A stretch of DNA of 6,234 bases, from positions 1-6,234 of the forward strand of contig DBDQ01000098.1 in NCBI GenBank assembly GCA_002293665.1, written 5' to 3'. The notes below the pieces were generated by a model that had not been told where the DNA came from, searched no databases, and saw only the letters and a list, made by a program, of their open reading frames with translations. The position numbers and the translations under genes were made by a program. Source of the stretch: Alistipes sp. UBA928 (GTDB lineage: Bacteria > Bacteroidota > Bacteroidia > Bacteroidales > Rikenellaceae). Shown here piece by piece: positions 6,043 through 6,234 of the stretch; position 1 is the first letter of the stretch; every line of letters begins with the position of its first letter.

Positions 6043-6234
6043 TTCAGCGGTGAGTCGGGCTCGCGGGCCATCACCTTATAAAACATGCGGTCGAGAAACC
6101 CCGGCGCAAACTTCTTTATTAAATGCGTCGCGCGCCCCTCCCACTCCATCAGCAGCAGGCGGCGTCGACGGCCGATACCTTTCACTATGCGGCGGGCCAC
6201 CTCTTCGGCCGTCATCATGCGCCCCTCCTCGCGC
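6039..6234 (-). CDS. Short-chain dehydrogenase/reductase, C-terminal end only
   Basis: The last 64 codons of a minus-strand gene run in from the right edge and stop with TGA at 6041-6039. My translation begins REEGRMMTAEEVARRIVKGI and continues with a basic RRRR stretch, a hydrophobic LLLMEW segment, THLIKKFAPGFLDRMFYKVMA, and ends EPDSPLK. The order 'M-(S/T)-AEEVA-I--GI-(basic)-(hydrophobic)...PdxxD', with a short basic/amphipathic tail, matches the C-terminus of classical SDR enzymes of the DHRS7-like group found in Bacteroidota. The NAD(P)-binding GxxxGxG motif and the YxxxK catalytic pair would lie outside the window, so the assignment rests on the tail alone and no substrate can be proposed. 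The stop overlaps the CDF start as ATGA, so the two are probably co-translated. The coding frame looks intact, with the same GC-rich codon usage as the neighbours. Confidence 0.72.
   Translation of the reverse strand, partial: REEGRMMTAEEVARRIVKGIGRRRRLLLMEWEGRATHLIKKFAPGFLDRMFYKVMAREPDSPLK

Noticed and set aside
1..6234. Insertion sequence, prophage, CRISPR, tRNA or rRNA
   Set aside because: No transposase or integrase motif, terminal inverted repeats, spaced direct repeats or tRNA-like cloverleaf was seen on either strand; composition and codon use look uniform across the window.

Overview
The window looks like chromosomal DNA from a GC-rich member of Bacteroidota, most likely near Alistipes (Rikenellaceae). 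Four things point there. Promoter boxes match the Bacteroidota -7 consensus TAnnTTTG. Shine-Dalgarno sequences are weak or absent. The branching enzyme is of the eukaryotic-like GH13_8 type, and the peptide transporter begins with the MFKNHPKGLLPAALSNMGERFGFY-type N-terminus that I associate with this phylum. The genus is inferred from memory of protein styles, not from a search. Coding density is very high and I see no mobile element, RNA gene or CRISPR array.

Layout: bases 1-3502 carry a minus-strand, tightly overlapped run of a GH13_8 1,4-alpha-glucan branching enzyme (first gene), thiM (hydroxyethylthiazole kinase) and thiD (HMP/HMP-P kinase, cut by the left edge just at its catalytic cysteine). 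Each junction is a stop/start overlap (TGATG, then ATGA), so the three are probably one translationally coupled transcript. Bases 3503-3584 are a short divergent promoter region with two back-to-back TAnnTTTG boxes. Bases 3585-5117 (plus strand) encode a POT/PTR2-family proton-coupled peptide transporter with unusual residues in its proton-coupling motifs. Bases 5125-6042 (minus strand) encode a zinc-type CDF efflux protein. It is joined by an ATGA overlap to the 3' end of a short-chain dehydrogenase/reductase that enters from the right edge. The POT and CDF genes converge with only 7 bp between them. A terminator-like hairpin for the POT transcript lies inside the CDF reading frame.

Functionally, ThiM and ThiD salvage the thiazole and pyrimidine halves of thiamine, and the branching enzyme builds glycogen branches. 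Why storage polysaccharide and vitamin salvage share an operon is not explained by the sequence. POT imports short peptides and CDF exports zinc-like metals. I found no clear sign of a novel multi-gene system. The points most worth a second look are the compact divergent promoter with a possibly leaderless branching-enzyme mRNA, the glgB-thiM-thiD coupling, the atypical POT motifs, and the terminator embedded in coding sequence.
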